From Piscicola geometra (lineage: Eukaryota > Annelida > Clitellata > Hirudinida > Piscicolidae): DNA of 64,000 nt. A program made the position numbers and the translations under genes. The first letter of the stretch is position 1, and the number at the start of each line of letters is the position of its first letter. Where the stretch lies: NCBI GenBank assembly GCA_943735955.1, contig OX030962.1:3254739-3318738 (forward strand), written 5' to 3'. Shown here piece after piece: positions 10,022 through 23,400 of this stretch. A model generated the notes under the pieces. The model saw only the letters and a list, made by a program, of their open reading frames with translations, did not search any database and was not told the origin of the DNA.

Positions 10022-13000
10022 ATGAAGCAGGGCGCACCACCCACCTCGCAAGGCGCCGAGGAGGAGGAGGGCAAGGTGTGGCTGGAAGACGAGTTGGATG
10101 TGGCAGAGTTTGTGGAGGTGAAGCAGGCGTCTGCTGGGATGGATCTGCAGCAGATGAGGATGAGGGTTGATGCAGTGGAGGGTTCGGAGGCAGGGAGAGA
10201 GGAGGGAGGAGCGATGGAGGGTTGTGTAAAGATGTTGCAAGGAATGAAGTTGGTGGGGGGAGATGTTGGTAGGGATGGTGGTCTGGAGCAGGATGATGGT
10301 GGCAAGAGGGTGAAGTTGGGTGAGGAGGGTTTGCCTGGTTTGGTGAAGGGCGCTGCAGTTGAGAATGGTAATGAAAGGGTGGAAGACAAGGTCTCAAGTG
10401 AGGGGGCTTCAGAGAATGTTGATCCACCTGGTGGCAGAGACGGAGAATTAGAGTGGTTGAGTGGCAGGAAAGAAGAAGAAGATGAAGAGGTAGAGAGAGG
10501 GAGGTTTATGGGGGAAGAAGAGGGAAAATTGTCTGTCAGTCTATGCAAAGAAGGTGGTGATGATGAAGATAAGAAAGAGGTTTCAACTAGTGTTGTTGAG
10601 GAGGAGAAGGATGGAGGAGATGCGATAGTGCCTATTGATGATGATAAGATGGAAGTTGAAATGGAGAGGGAAGAATGTGGTAGGGGCATTTCAAATGCTG
10701 ACAAAGATTTTCCTAGTGGTGTGGAGGAGGATGGGGTTGTACAAGTGTCACATGTGGGTGTGGAGGAGGATGGGGATGTACAAGTGTCACATGGGGGTGT
10801 ACAAGTGTCACATGGTGGTGTGGAGGGGGATGGGGGTGTACAAGTGTCACATGTGGGTGTGGAGACTGCTGCAGAGATTTCAAGTAGTGGAAATGTTGCA
10901 TGCAAGTCTGAAAGGGGAACTGAGATTGAAAGAGATGGAGATGAGACAGACTCTGTTCAGTGCGAAGGTCTTGCCAAAGAAGAAGTGTTTGCAACCGCCT
11001 CGACCACTGTCACGAATGTCATGAATGTCAGTGTAGCCACCAGTGCCACCAATGCTTCAGCAACAGATCTCCTTTCCGGACCAACCACCCCACTGCCACA
11101 CGTGTCAACTTCTCCCGCCATCGCACCCACCAAAGGCTCATACAAGATCGACTGGGAGCACTTCAACGAAGACTCGAACCCTCTCACTCTTACCTTCCTA
11201 CCTCCTTCTCAACTTCCTTCCATCCCTCCTTCCAACCCTCCTTCCATCCCTCCTTCCACTCCTCCTTCCATCCCTCCTTCCAACCCTCCTTCCATCCCTC
11301 CACCTTCAACTTCAACCCTCCCTTCTCCACCACAGTCAGCCTCATCCCTTCCCACGACAGCCGATGCACTCGACCACTCCAAGACTGCATGTGCCATCAC
11401 TCCTGCCTCCTCCGCCTCCAAGCACCTGTGCAGTGGTGCTGATGATGATGTTCCGACAAGAGGTCCTGCATCAAAATGCCATGACGTCACACTCGCGCAG
11501 TCCCTTCCACTAGCGCCCACCAAAGCCTCCTGCAACATCGACTGGAGTAACTTTGATGAAAACTCAGATCCTTCCATTTTTTGCCTCCAACCTCCTCTCA
11601 TTGCTTGCCCACCATCTCCCATCACAGAGCAGTCCTCATCCCCTCCACTGACCGCTCCTAACTACCTCCCTCTTGTCAACCTCCACCATGACTCAAGCCA
11701 AACTGCAAGTGGCACTCCCATGCAAGGAGGCGCAAAGATTAGAGATGCTGAGCAATGTGAGGGGGCGGCACACACCACGACCACTCCACTCCCACCAGAC
11801 GTACCTTTCATCTCACACTCTCCCGCCATCGCACCCACCAAAGGCTCGTACGAGATCGACTGGGATCAATTTAATGAGGACTCGAACCCTTACAGCGCAT
11901 CTTCCCAACCTCGCATCTCTTCTGCCATTCCTCCCTCATCTGAACACCTTCCATCTTCTCCGCAGACAACCATTGTTGATGATGTTGCATGCGAGTCTGA
12001 AAGGGGAACTGAGATTGAAAGAGATGGAGATGAGACAGACTCTGTTCAGTGCGAAGGTCTTGCCAAAGAAGAAGTGTTTGCAACCGCCTCGACCACTGTC
12101 ACGAATGTCATGAATGTCAGTGTAGCCACCAGTGCCACCAATGCTTCAGCAACAGATCTCCTTTCCGGACCAACCACCCCACTGCCACACGTGTCAACTT
12201 CTCCCGCCATCGCACCCACCAAAGGCTCATACAAGATCGACTGGGAGCACTTCAACGAAGACTCGAACCCTCTCACTCTTACCTTCCTACCTCCTTCTCA
12301 ACTTCCTTCCATCCCTCCTTCCATCCCTCCTTCCAACCCTCCTTCCATCCCTCCACCTTCAACTTCAACCCTCCCTTCTCCACCACAGTCAGCCTCATCC
12401 CTTCCCACGACAGCCGATGCACTCGACCACTCCAAGACTGCATGTGCCATCACTCCTGCCTCCTCCGCCTCCAAGCACCTGTGCAGTGGTGCTGATGATG
12501 ATGTTCCGACAAGAGGTCCTGCATCAAAATGCCATGACGTCACACTCGCGCAGTCCCTTCCACTAGCGCCCACCAAAGCCTCCTGCAACATCGACTGGAG
12601 TAACTTTGATGAAAACTCAGATCCTTCCATTTTTTGCCTCCAACCTCCTCTCATTGCTTGCCCACCATCTCCCATCACAGAGCAGTCCTCATCCCCTCCA
12701 CTGACCGCTCCTAACTACCTCCCTTTTGTCAACCTCCACCATGACTCAAGCCAAACTGCAAGTGGCACTCCCATGCAAGGAGGCGCAAAGATTAGAGATG
12801 CTGAGCAATGTGAGGGGGCGGCACACACCACGACCACTCCACTCCCACCAGACGTACCTTTCATCTCACACTCTCCCGCCATCGCACCCACCAAAGGCTC
12901 GTACGAGATCGACTGGGATCAATTCAATGAAGACTCGAACCCTTACAGCGCATCTTCCCAACCTCGCATCTCTTCTGCCATTCCTCCCTCATCTGAACAC

Positions 13001-16000
13001 CTTCCATCTTCTCCGCAGACAACCATTGTTGATGATGTTGCATGCGAGTCTGAAAGGGGAACTGAGATTGAAAGAGATGGAGATGAGACAGACTCTGTTC
13101 AGTGCGAAGGTCTTGCCAAAGAAGAAGTGTTTGCAACCGCCTCGACCACTGTCACGAATGTCATGAATGTCAGTGTAGCCACCAGTGCCACCAATGCTTC
13201 AGCAACAGATCTCCTTTCCGGACCAACCACCCCACTGCCACACGTGTCAACTTCTCCCGCCATCGCACCCACCAAAGGCTCATACAAGATCGACTGGGAG
13301 CACTTCAACGAAGACTCGAACCCTCTCACTCTTACCTCCCTACCTCCTTCTCAACTTCCTTCCATCCCTCCTTCCAACCCTCCTTCCAACCCTCCTTCCA
13401 TCCCTCCTTCCAACCCTCCTTCCAACCCTCCTTCCATCCCTCCACCTTCAACTTCAACCCTCCCTTCTCCACCACAGTCAGCCTCATCCCTTCCCACGAC
13501 AGCCGATGCACTCGACCACTCCAAGACTGCATGTGCCATCACTCCTGCCTCCTCCGCCTCCAAGCACCTGTGCAGTGGTGCTGATGATGATGTTCCGACA
13601 AGAGGTCCTGCATCAAAATGCCATGACGTCACACTCGCGCAGTCCCTTCCACTAGCGCCCACCAAAGCCTCCTGCAACATCGACTGGAGTAACTTTGATG
13701 AAAACTCAGATCCTTCCATTTTTTGCCTCCAACCTCCTCTCATTGCTTGCCCACCATCTCCCATCACAGAGCAGTCCTCATCCCCTCCACTGACCGCTCC
13801 TAACTACCTCCCTTTTGTCAACCTCCACCATGACTCAAGCCAAACTGCAAGTGGCACTCCCATGCAAGGAGGCGCAAAGATTAGAGATGCTGAGCAATGT
13901 GAGGGGGCGGCACACACCACGACCACTCCACTCCCACCAGACGTACCTTTCATCTCACACTCTCCCGCCATCGCACCCACCAAAGGCTCGTACAAGATCG
14001 ACTGGGATCAATTTAATGAGGACTCGAACCCTTACAGCGCATCTTCCCAACCTCGCATCTCGTCTGCCATTCCTCCCTCATCTGAACACCTTCCATCTTC
14101 TCCGCAGAGAACCATTGTTGATGATGTTGCATGCGAGTCTGAAAGGGGAACTGAGATTGAAAGAGATGGAGATGAGACAGACTCTGTTCAGTGCGAAGGT
14201 CTTGCCAAAGAAGAAGTGTTTGCAACCGCCTCGACCACTGTCACGAATGTCATGAATGTCAGTGTAGCCACCAGTGCCACCAATGCTTCAGCAACAGATC
14301 TCCTTTCCGGACCAACCACCCCACTGCCACACGTGTCAACTTCTCCCGCCATCGCACCCACCAAAGGCTCATACAAGATCGACTGGGAGCACTTCAACGA
14401 AGACTCGAACCCTCTCACTCTTACCTTCCTACCTCCTTCTCAACTTCCTTCCATCCCTCCTTCCAACCCTCCTTCCACCCCTCCTTCCATCCCTCCTTCC
14501 AACCCTCCTTCCATCCCTCCACCTTCAACTTCAACCCTCCCTTCTCCACCACAGTCAGCCTCATCCCTTCCCACGACAGCCGATGCACTCGACCACTCCA
14601 AGACTGCATGTGCCATCACTCCTGCCTCCTCCGCCTCCAAGCATCTGTCCACTGGTGCTCATGATGATGTTCCGACAAGAGGTCCTGCATCAAAATGCCA
14701 TGACGTCACACTCGCGCAGTCCCTTCCACTAGCGCCCACCAAAGCCTCCTGCAACATCGACTGGAGTAACTTTGATGAAAACTCAGATCCTTCCATTTTT
14801 TGCCTCCAACCTCCTCTCATTGCTTGCCCACCATCTCCCATCACAGAGCAGTCCTCATCGCCTCCACTGACCGCTCCTAACTACCTCCCTTTTGTCAACC
14901 TCCACCATGACTCAAGCCAAACTGCAAGTGGCACTCCCATGCAAGGAGGCGCAAAGATTAGAGATGCTGAGCAATGTGAGGGGGCGGCACACACCACGAC
15001 CACTCCACTCCCACCAGACGTACCTTTCATCTCACACTCTCCCGCCATCGCACCCACCAAAGGCTCGTACGAGATCGACTGGGATCAATTTAATGAGGAC
15101 TCGAACCCTTACAGCGCATCTTCCCAACCTCGCATCTCTTCTGCCATTCCTCCCTCATCTGAACACCTTCCATCTTCTCCGCAGACAACCATTGTTGATG
15201 ATGTTGCATGCGAGTCTGAAAGGGGAACTGAGATTGAAAGAGATGGAGATGAGACAGACTCTGTTCAGTGCGAAGGTCTTGCCAAAGAAGAAGTGTTTGC
15301 AACCGCCTCGACCACTGTCACGAATGTCATGAATGTCAGTGTAGCCACCAGTGCCACCAATGCTTCAGCAACAGATCTCCTTTCCGGACCAACCACCCCA
15401 CTGCCACACGTGTCAACTTCTCCCGCCATCGCACCCACCAAAGGCTCATACAAGATCGACTGGGAGCACTTCAACGAAGACTCGAACCCTCTCACTCTTA
15501 CCTTCCTACCTCCTTCTCAACTTCCTTCCATCCCTCCTTCCAACCCTCCTTCCACCCCTCCTTCCATCCCTCCTTCCAACCCTCCTTCCATCCCTCCACC
15601 TTCAACTTCAACCCTCCCTTCTCCACCACAGTCAGCCTCATCCCTTCCCACGACAGCCGATGCACTCGACCACTCCAAGACTGCATGTGCCATCACTCCT
15701 GCCTCCTCCGCCTCCAAGCATCTGTCCACTGGTGCTCATGATGATGTTCCGACAAGAGGTCCTGCATCAAAATGCCATGACGTCACACTCGCGCAGTCCC
15801 TTCCACTAGCGCCCACCAAAGCCTCCTGCAACATCGACTGGAGTAACTTTGATGAAAACTCAGATCCTTCCATTTTTTGCCTCCAACCTCCTCTCATTGC
15901 TTGCCCACCATCTCCCATCACAGAGCAGTCCTCATCGCCTCCACTGACCGCTCCTAACTACCTCCCTTTTGTCAACCTCCACCATGACTCAAGCCAAACT

Positions 16001-19000
16001 GCAAGTGGCACTCCCATGCAAGGAGGCGCAAAGATTAGAGATGCTGAGCAATGTGAGGGGGCGGCACACACCACGACCACTCCACTCCCACCAGACGTAC
16101 CTTTCATCTCACACTCTCCCGCCATCGCACCCACCAAAGGCTCGTACGAGATCGACTGGGATCAATTCAATGAAGACTCGAACCCTTACAGCGCATCTTC
16201 CCAACCTCGCATCTCTTCTGCCATTCCTCCCTCATCTGAACACCTTCCATCTTCTCCGCAGACAACCATTGTTGATGATGTTGCATGCGAGTCTGAAAGG
16301 GGAACTGAGATTGAAAGAGATGGAGATGAGACAGACTCTGTTCAGTGCGAAGGTCTTGCCAAAGAAGAAGTGTTTGCAACCGCCTCGACCACTGTCACGA
16401 ATGTCATGAATGTCAGTGTAGCCACCAGTGCCACCAATGCTTCAGCAACAGATCTCCTTTCCGGACCAACCACCCCACTGCCACACGTGTCAACTTCTCC
16501 CGCCATCGCACCCACCAAAGGCTCATACAAGATCGACTGGGAGCACTTCAACGAAGACTCGAACCCTCTCACTCTTACCTTCCTACCTCCTTCTCAACTT
16601 CCTTCCACCCCTCCTTCCATCCCTCCTTCCAACCCTCCTTCCATCCCTCCACCTTCAACTTCAACCCTCCCTTCTCCACCACAGTCAGCCTCATCCCTTC
16701 CCACGACAGCCGATGCACTCGACCACTCCAAGACTGCATGTGCCATCACTCCTGCCTCCTCCGCCTCCAAGCACCTGTGCAGTGGTGCTGATGATGATGT
16801 TCCGACAAGAGGTCCTGCATCAAAATGCCATGACGTCACACTCGCGCAGTCCCTTCCACTAGCGCCCACCAAAGCCTCCTGCAACATCGACTGGAGTAAC
16901 TTTGATGAAAACTCAGATCCTTCCATTTTTTGCCTCCAACCTCCTCTCATTGCTTGCCCACCATCTCCCATCACAGAGCAGTCCTCATCGCCTCCACTGA
17001 CCGCTCCTAACTACCTCCCTTTTGTCAACCTCCACCATGACTCAAGCCAAACTGCAAGTGGCACTCCCATGCAAGGAGGCGCAAAGATTAGAGATGCTGA
17101 GCAATGTGAGGGGGCGGCACACACCACGACCACTCCACTCCCACCAGACGTACCTTTCATCTCACACTCTCCCGCCATCGCACCCACCAAAGGCTCGTAC
17201 GAGATCGACTGGGATCAATTCAATGAAGACTCGAACCCTTACAGCGCATCTTCCCAACCTCGCATCTCTTCTGCCATTCCTCCCTCATCTGAACACCTTC
17301 CATCTTCTCCGCAGACAACCATTGTTGATGATGTTGCATGCGAGTCTGAAAGGGGAACTGAGATTGAAAGAGATGGAGATGAGACAGACTCTGTTCAGTG
17401 CGAAGGTCTTGCCAAAGAAGAAGTGTTTGCAACCGCCTCGACCACTGTCACGAATGTCATGAATGTCAGTGTAGCCACCAGTGCCACCAATGCTTCAGCA
17501 ACAGATCTCCTTTCCGGACCAACCACCCCACTGCCACACGTGTCAACTTCTCCCGCCATCGCACCCACCAAAGGCTCATACAAGATCGACTGGGAGCACT
17601 TCAACGAAGACTCGAACCCTCTCACTCTTACCTTCCTACCTCCTTCTCAACTTCCTTCCATCCCTCCTTCCAACCCTCCTTCCACCCCTCCTTCCATCCC
17701 TCCTTCCAACCCTCCTTCCATCCCTCCACCTTCAACTTCAACCCTCCCTTCTCCACCACAGTCAGCCTCATCCCTTCCCACGACAGCCGATGCACTCGAC
17801 CACTCCAAGACTGCATGTGCCATCACTCCTGCCTCCTCCGCCTCCAAGCATCTGTCCACTGGTGCTCATGATGATGTTCCGACAAGAGGTCCTGCATCAA
17901 AATGCCATGACGTCACACTCGCGCAGTCCCTTCCACTAGCGCCCACCAAAGCCTCCTGCAACATCGACTGGAGTAACTTTGATGAAAACTCAGATCCTTC
18001 CATTTTTTGCCTCCAACCTCCTCTCATTGCTTGCCCACCATCTCCCATCACAGAGCAGTCCTCATCGCCTCCACTGACCGCTCCTAACTACCTCCCTCTT
18101 GTCAACCTCCACCATGACTCAAGCCAAACTGCAAGTGGCACTCCCATGCAAGGAGGCGCAAAGATTAGAGATGCTGAGCAATGTGAGGGGGCGGCACACA
18201 CCACGACCACTCCACTCCCACCAGACGTACCTTTCATCTCACACTCTCCCGCCATCGCACCCACCAAAGGCTCGTACGAGATCGACTGGGATCAATTTAA
18301 TGAGGACTCGAACCCTTACAGCGCATCTTCCCAACCTCGCATCTCGTCTGCCGTTCCTCCCTCATCTGAACACCTTCCATCTTCTCCGCAGAGAACCATT
18401 GTTGATGATGTTGCATGCGAGTCTGAAAGGGGAACTGAGATTGAAAGAGATGGAGATGAGACAGACTCTGTTCAGTGCGAAGGTCTTGCCAAAGAAGAAG
18501 TGTTTGCAACCGCCTCGACCACTGTCACGAATGTCATGAATGTCAGTGTAGCCACCAGTGCCACCAATGCTTCAGCAACAGATCTCCTTTCCGGACCAAC
18601 CACCCCACTGCCACACGTGTCAACTTCTCCCGCCATCGCACCCACCAAAGGCTCATACAAGATCGACTGGGAGCACTTCAACGAAGACTCGAACCCTCTC
18701 ACTCTTACCTTCCTACCTCCTTCTCAACTTCCTTCCATCCCTCCTTCCAACCCTCCTTCCATCCCTCCTTCCACTCCTCCTTCCATCCCTCCTTCCAACC
18801 CTCCTTCCATCCCTCCACCTTCAACTTCAACCCTCCCTTCTCCACCACAGTCAGCCTCATCCCTTCCCACGACAGCCGATGCACTCGACCACTCCAAGAC
18901 TGCATGCGCCATCACTCCTGCCTCCTCCGCCTCCAAGCACCTGTGCAGTGGTGCTGATGATGATGTTCCGACAAGAGGTCCTGCATCAAAATGCCATGAC

Positions 19001-19708
19001 GTCACACTCGACAACAACAAAGGTTTGTCACTCGTAGACAACGCTGTACTCGCCACCAGCAACAACAAGAGCATCGAGGCCTTGTGCTCTGATGCTGACA
19101 ATAAGGCGTCCAAAAATGACAACGAAAAATCAGTCACCAACAACAAACTATTCAATGATCAGCACATCACTTCACACTCCACCAACAACCAGAACAACAA
19201 CATCACTTCACGTTTCACCAACAACCACAACAACAACATCACTTCACGTTTCAACAACAACCAGAACAACAACATCACTTCACGTTTCAACAACAACCAG
19301 AACAACAACATCACTTCACGTTTCAACAACAACAACACCCTTGATCCTGCCATAGGCTTCAGCAGCAAACTTCTTGCTGACATCTTCTTCAACTTGAGCG
19401 CCTTCGAGCTGCAGTCTTTCCTGAAGCTGCCAGGCCTCGACTGCACTCTACTCAAGACTACCACCACTGCTGCATCATCATCATCAACATCATCTGCAAG
19501 TGTCCACCCTCCAACCGCACCTATGACTGCTTCTACAGACACCGGAACAACAACCTTGACTTCCCCAACAACAACAGCAACTGCCACCACTGCCACAGCA
19601 ACAACAGCAACTGCCACAGCAACAACAGCAACTGCCACCGAGGACCTCTTCACAGGCCTCGGAGACCCTTCGGACTGGCATGTCCTCGAGAAGTACCACT
19701 CCTCCACC
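10022..19708 (+). CDS. TACC: TACC exon 1: acidic head and SDP-repeat array
   Basis: Single open frame of 3,229 codons from ATG 10022. Order: Glu-rich acidic head (to ~10900) with a short VQVSH-containing minisatellite at 10733-10860; repeat array 10890-19010; Asn-rich tract with TSRFNNNQNNN repeats (19150-19335); a hydrophobic segment (LLADIFFNLSAFELQSFLKL, near 19366-19425); Thr/Ala-rich (ACA/GCA) tract at 19540-19640; then DLFTGLGDPSDWHVLEKYH. The donor chosen is CC/gtcagt at 19709, leaving phase 0. The frame remains open past it to 20023, but conserved TACC sequence resumes only in the next exon, after the AG at 19840-19841. Confidence 0.85.
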
Positions 19709-20391
19709 GTCAGTTCTTTTGCTTGTCTGCCTGCTTGCTGTTCATTAATCCGTCAAACCTGCTTGCTCTTGTCAATTCGTCAAAATTCCATGTATAAGGC
19801 TCATCAAACCTCATCAAACCTCACCAAACCTCACCAAACAGACTTCTCGTCTGGCGAAGCAGTCTCTCTTCACCAGATTCGACCCTCTCATCTCCACCAT
19901 TGCATCTGCACAAGCCCCAGCCCCCACTACCACTTCACAAGCCCTAGCCACTACCACTTCACCAACCACAGCCACTTCCACTTCACAAACCACAGCTTCC
20001 ACCAATGTACCAACAACATCTAGCATCTCTAATTTTGCCACAACTTCTTCATCATCGTCTTCTCTTCCCAAAATCGTCGAAGTTGATCATCATGAGCTCT
20101 TCACCATTCTGTCATCTTTATCTTCTCTCAATCTTGCTGATGCTAGCAGTGGTAGTATTAGATGTAGTAGTAGTTGTAGTGGGAAGTGTGAGAAAAGTGG
20201 AATGAAGATAGTGGAGTATGAAAGAACACTTGAAGAAGTTGAGAAGGAGAGAGATGAGGTGGTTGGAGGGAGGAGAGGTTGTTTTAGTGTTGTGGTGTGG
20301 TGTCTTGATGGTCATGGTAGGGTAATGTGATAGTAGGATGTGGTGTAGTGTGATGAAGTTGTCTGTGGGAGTGGGAATACTTTTCAAAGGG

Positions 20392-20423
<32 letters not shown>

Positions 20424-23400
20424 GGTTGTGTTTCACCGTTCAGGCGAGGTCAGAACTGAAGGAGGCTAAGCTCCAAGAGGAAACTCTCAAAGATGAGAAG
20501 GCACAGTTATGGTAATGATGCTGATGCTGATGATTATGATGATGGTGGTGGTGGTGTTGGAAGTAGTGATGATTGTGATGAGACGATGATGATGATGATA
20601 GTTTTGATGATGGTTGTAATAATTGGCCACATAAATGGTTCACCTCATGCAGCTCAATCATATCCGCCTATGAAGAAACCGTCTATTCAATCATTGGTTT
20701 GTGTGTGTGTGTGTGTGTCTGTGTGGGTGTGTGTGTGCGTGTGTGAGTGTAAGTGTGTGTGTGTGTGTATGCATGCTGGTGTCTGCACTTTCACTCCCAC
20801 ATCACAGGGAAGCATGAAGAAGAAAGAAAGAAGCAAAATGACGTCATTATAAAGCTTCAAGAGGAAAAGGATGAGGTGTTTGATGATGGTGACGATGATG
20901 AAGATGTGTTGATGACAATGATGATGATGATGATGATGATGATAGTGATGACGATGATGATGATGGTGATAATGATGACGATGATGGTGATGATGGCAGG
21001 CAGGGGAGGACATAAAGGCGGTGGGGAGGGCATTTGCAGACCTGCACAAGAGGTTCCTGAAGGCTAAGGACGTCATCGATGCCTACATCAAAGTGCTCTT
21101 CTTGTTGTTGTCGCTCTTTTTAGTTCTTTGTTCCTATTCCGCATGACCGAACCATCCCGGTCTCATGTGGAGAAGCTAGGTGAACATTTGCCTCCTTCTT
21201 TCTTTTAGAGCCTCATCGCATTGATCGGTGTGGATGAGCTCCTCTCTCTCTTTCCTGCTGCTCTTGCAGTCCCAGAAGTGGTCTGGGTTGGTCTCCACTT
21301 CACCACACAGCTCACAGGTGGCGTCTTCATTCAGGATGTTCCTGCGGTAGAACGATGTGGCTGGACAGTGGCCACTGCGTAGCTGGGCCAAAAGTGTCTC
21401 TGCTCTTCTACTGGTGCCATCTTTTTTTTTCAGCGGGACACCGTAGATTTGTCTCGGATCTGTCAGCTCAGGAAGTTTCTCAAATGGCATCTTTGCCGGT
21501 GGTCTGGGCCAATGCATTTCTGGACTCTTCTCGCCAGCCTTCATTTCGCTTGAAGCGGTTCGGCACATGCTTGTAGTGGGTGGTCTTCGTTCAAGCCTCA
21601 GCGTCTGTTGTTCTTGTGGTTGATTTCTCATACATTCACTGCGTCGGTAAAAGTGAAGACGTTCTTGAGACATTGTTCTTGCGTTGAATTCAGCCCTTTG
21701 AATGGGTTTTGTAAATTCTTAATGATCCTGCTTGCCTTCAACCAGTCTAACATCCTTTCATGACAACGCCGAAGTGAGGCTTATGGGTCCGTATGGTTCT
21801 ACGCAGTCCATCTGCTTCCCTGTCTTAATGAACGGGATCTGCTTGCTTCCTCTTTCCTGAAGCTAGAATTCATTGCAGATATGCAGCAAGAGAGCTTGTA
21901 TGTTTTGTGGCAGGTGGCCCAACATTGGTGGCTCAGTCTTTGGAGCTCGTCCTCGTCAGTCCATCTCTGTGACTGCCTCTTGACTGCCTCTGCTTGATCC
22001 TTCGGGCATTGTGCTTGCGTGTTCCTCCTTATTGATGACTTCTGCATACTACGCTGCGAAGGCTGTCGTCTTCGGCATGTCAGTCACTCGCATCTTGCCC
22101 TTGAAGTACAGCATCTCATTCTTGGCCTTCAGCGCACTTTCTTGATTGAAGTTTCTTTTGGTGGTGGATTTCTCTCAGTCTCTCTTGCCAGCCTCTCTGT
22201 TACAGTTCGGTGCCTGATACTTTTGTTTTTGTTTATGGTAATGCTGTTGAAGTTATTCATTATTTTGATGGCATCGGTTGCTGTTATTTTGGTCCTCTAA
22301 TCGTCCAATTAATTAAATTGATACAGTTTTTTAGCATTCATATGCGTTTATATAGCGCTTTTTTTCCAAGACCCTTTAAAGACAACGTGACTCCTGCAGA
22401 ACGAGGAAACATTGAAGGCTTGTTTGGCGACGACCCATGAGGAGCTCAGGAAGCTGAACTCCAAGTATGCAGACTTCAAGAAACACGTCGACCAACTCGT
22501 GCTCCAGTAAGTGTGCGTGTGTGCACATACATACATACATACATACATACATACATACATACATACATACATACATACATAAATTCATTCATAAATACAT
22601 ACATAAAAACATACATAAAAATATGCATACATACACACACACATACATAGGGCGCATTGTTTAGTTCTCCTTAAATCTCAAATCTCGGGTGCATGCATCG
22701 GATTGATAGGCTTAAGAAGAAATAAACAACGGCATTAGACAAAATGTAGGATGTAAACAAGAACATTGTTTTAAACTTTCTAACAGCGATAGCTGTGAAA
22801 GAAATTTAAGATTTAAACAACTGTTACGCGATCTTTAATTTTTGCAATATAAATTATTTTATTTATTTTTTTGTTTTAGCCTTAAAAGTTTTAGAACGGT
22901 TAGAAGACCAAAGATTGTGTTCTGTTATTACATTTCAACGGGAAAAAAGACTAGTTTTATATATTTATTCATTTAAACAAATATTCATTAACATGAATAA
23001 AAAATTTCATATATTTATTTATTTAAAAATTTATTTATTTAAATTACTTAAAAAATCTCTTAAAATCTTCAATGAGCTGGTTCACAGCATCTAAAATTCT
23101 TCCTCTGGTCTGTTGAATGGTGTGGGTCATCTTATTTATAGTCTGAACCTTTTAGACTCCAAGTTTTTTCCCGTTAATCGCATAATTTTTTTCCTATACT
23201 CTGTCTTATATTTCTGTTTCATAATGAGTAAAGTAGCAAATTTATTTAACAAGTAAGACATAAAAAACCACTATACATATTCACTTCAACTCGCATGCAC
23301 CAGCATTACTTCCTTCAACTTTTGGGGCTTCTACATGATTAAAGTCAAGTGAAAGAAATATAATGTTAGTCAAGTTACTAGACTCTAGTGATACCCTCAT

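Noticed and set aside
10635..19155. Many 60-190 codon frames on both strands across the TACC array
   Set aside because: They recur at identical spacing in every repeat unit and are out-of-frame shadows of the long coding exon.
19709..20023. Read-through of the TACC first exon to its stop at 20023
   Set aside because: Sequence past 19708 is low-complexity and repeats (catcaaacctcaccaaacc); the TACC signature QSLFTRFDPL lies in a different frame after an AG at 19841, so an intron fits better.
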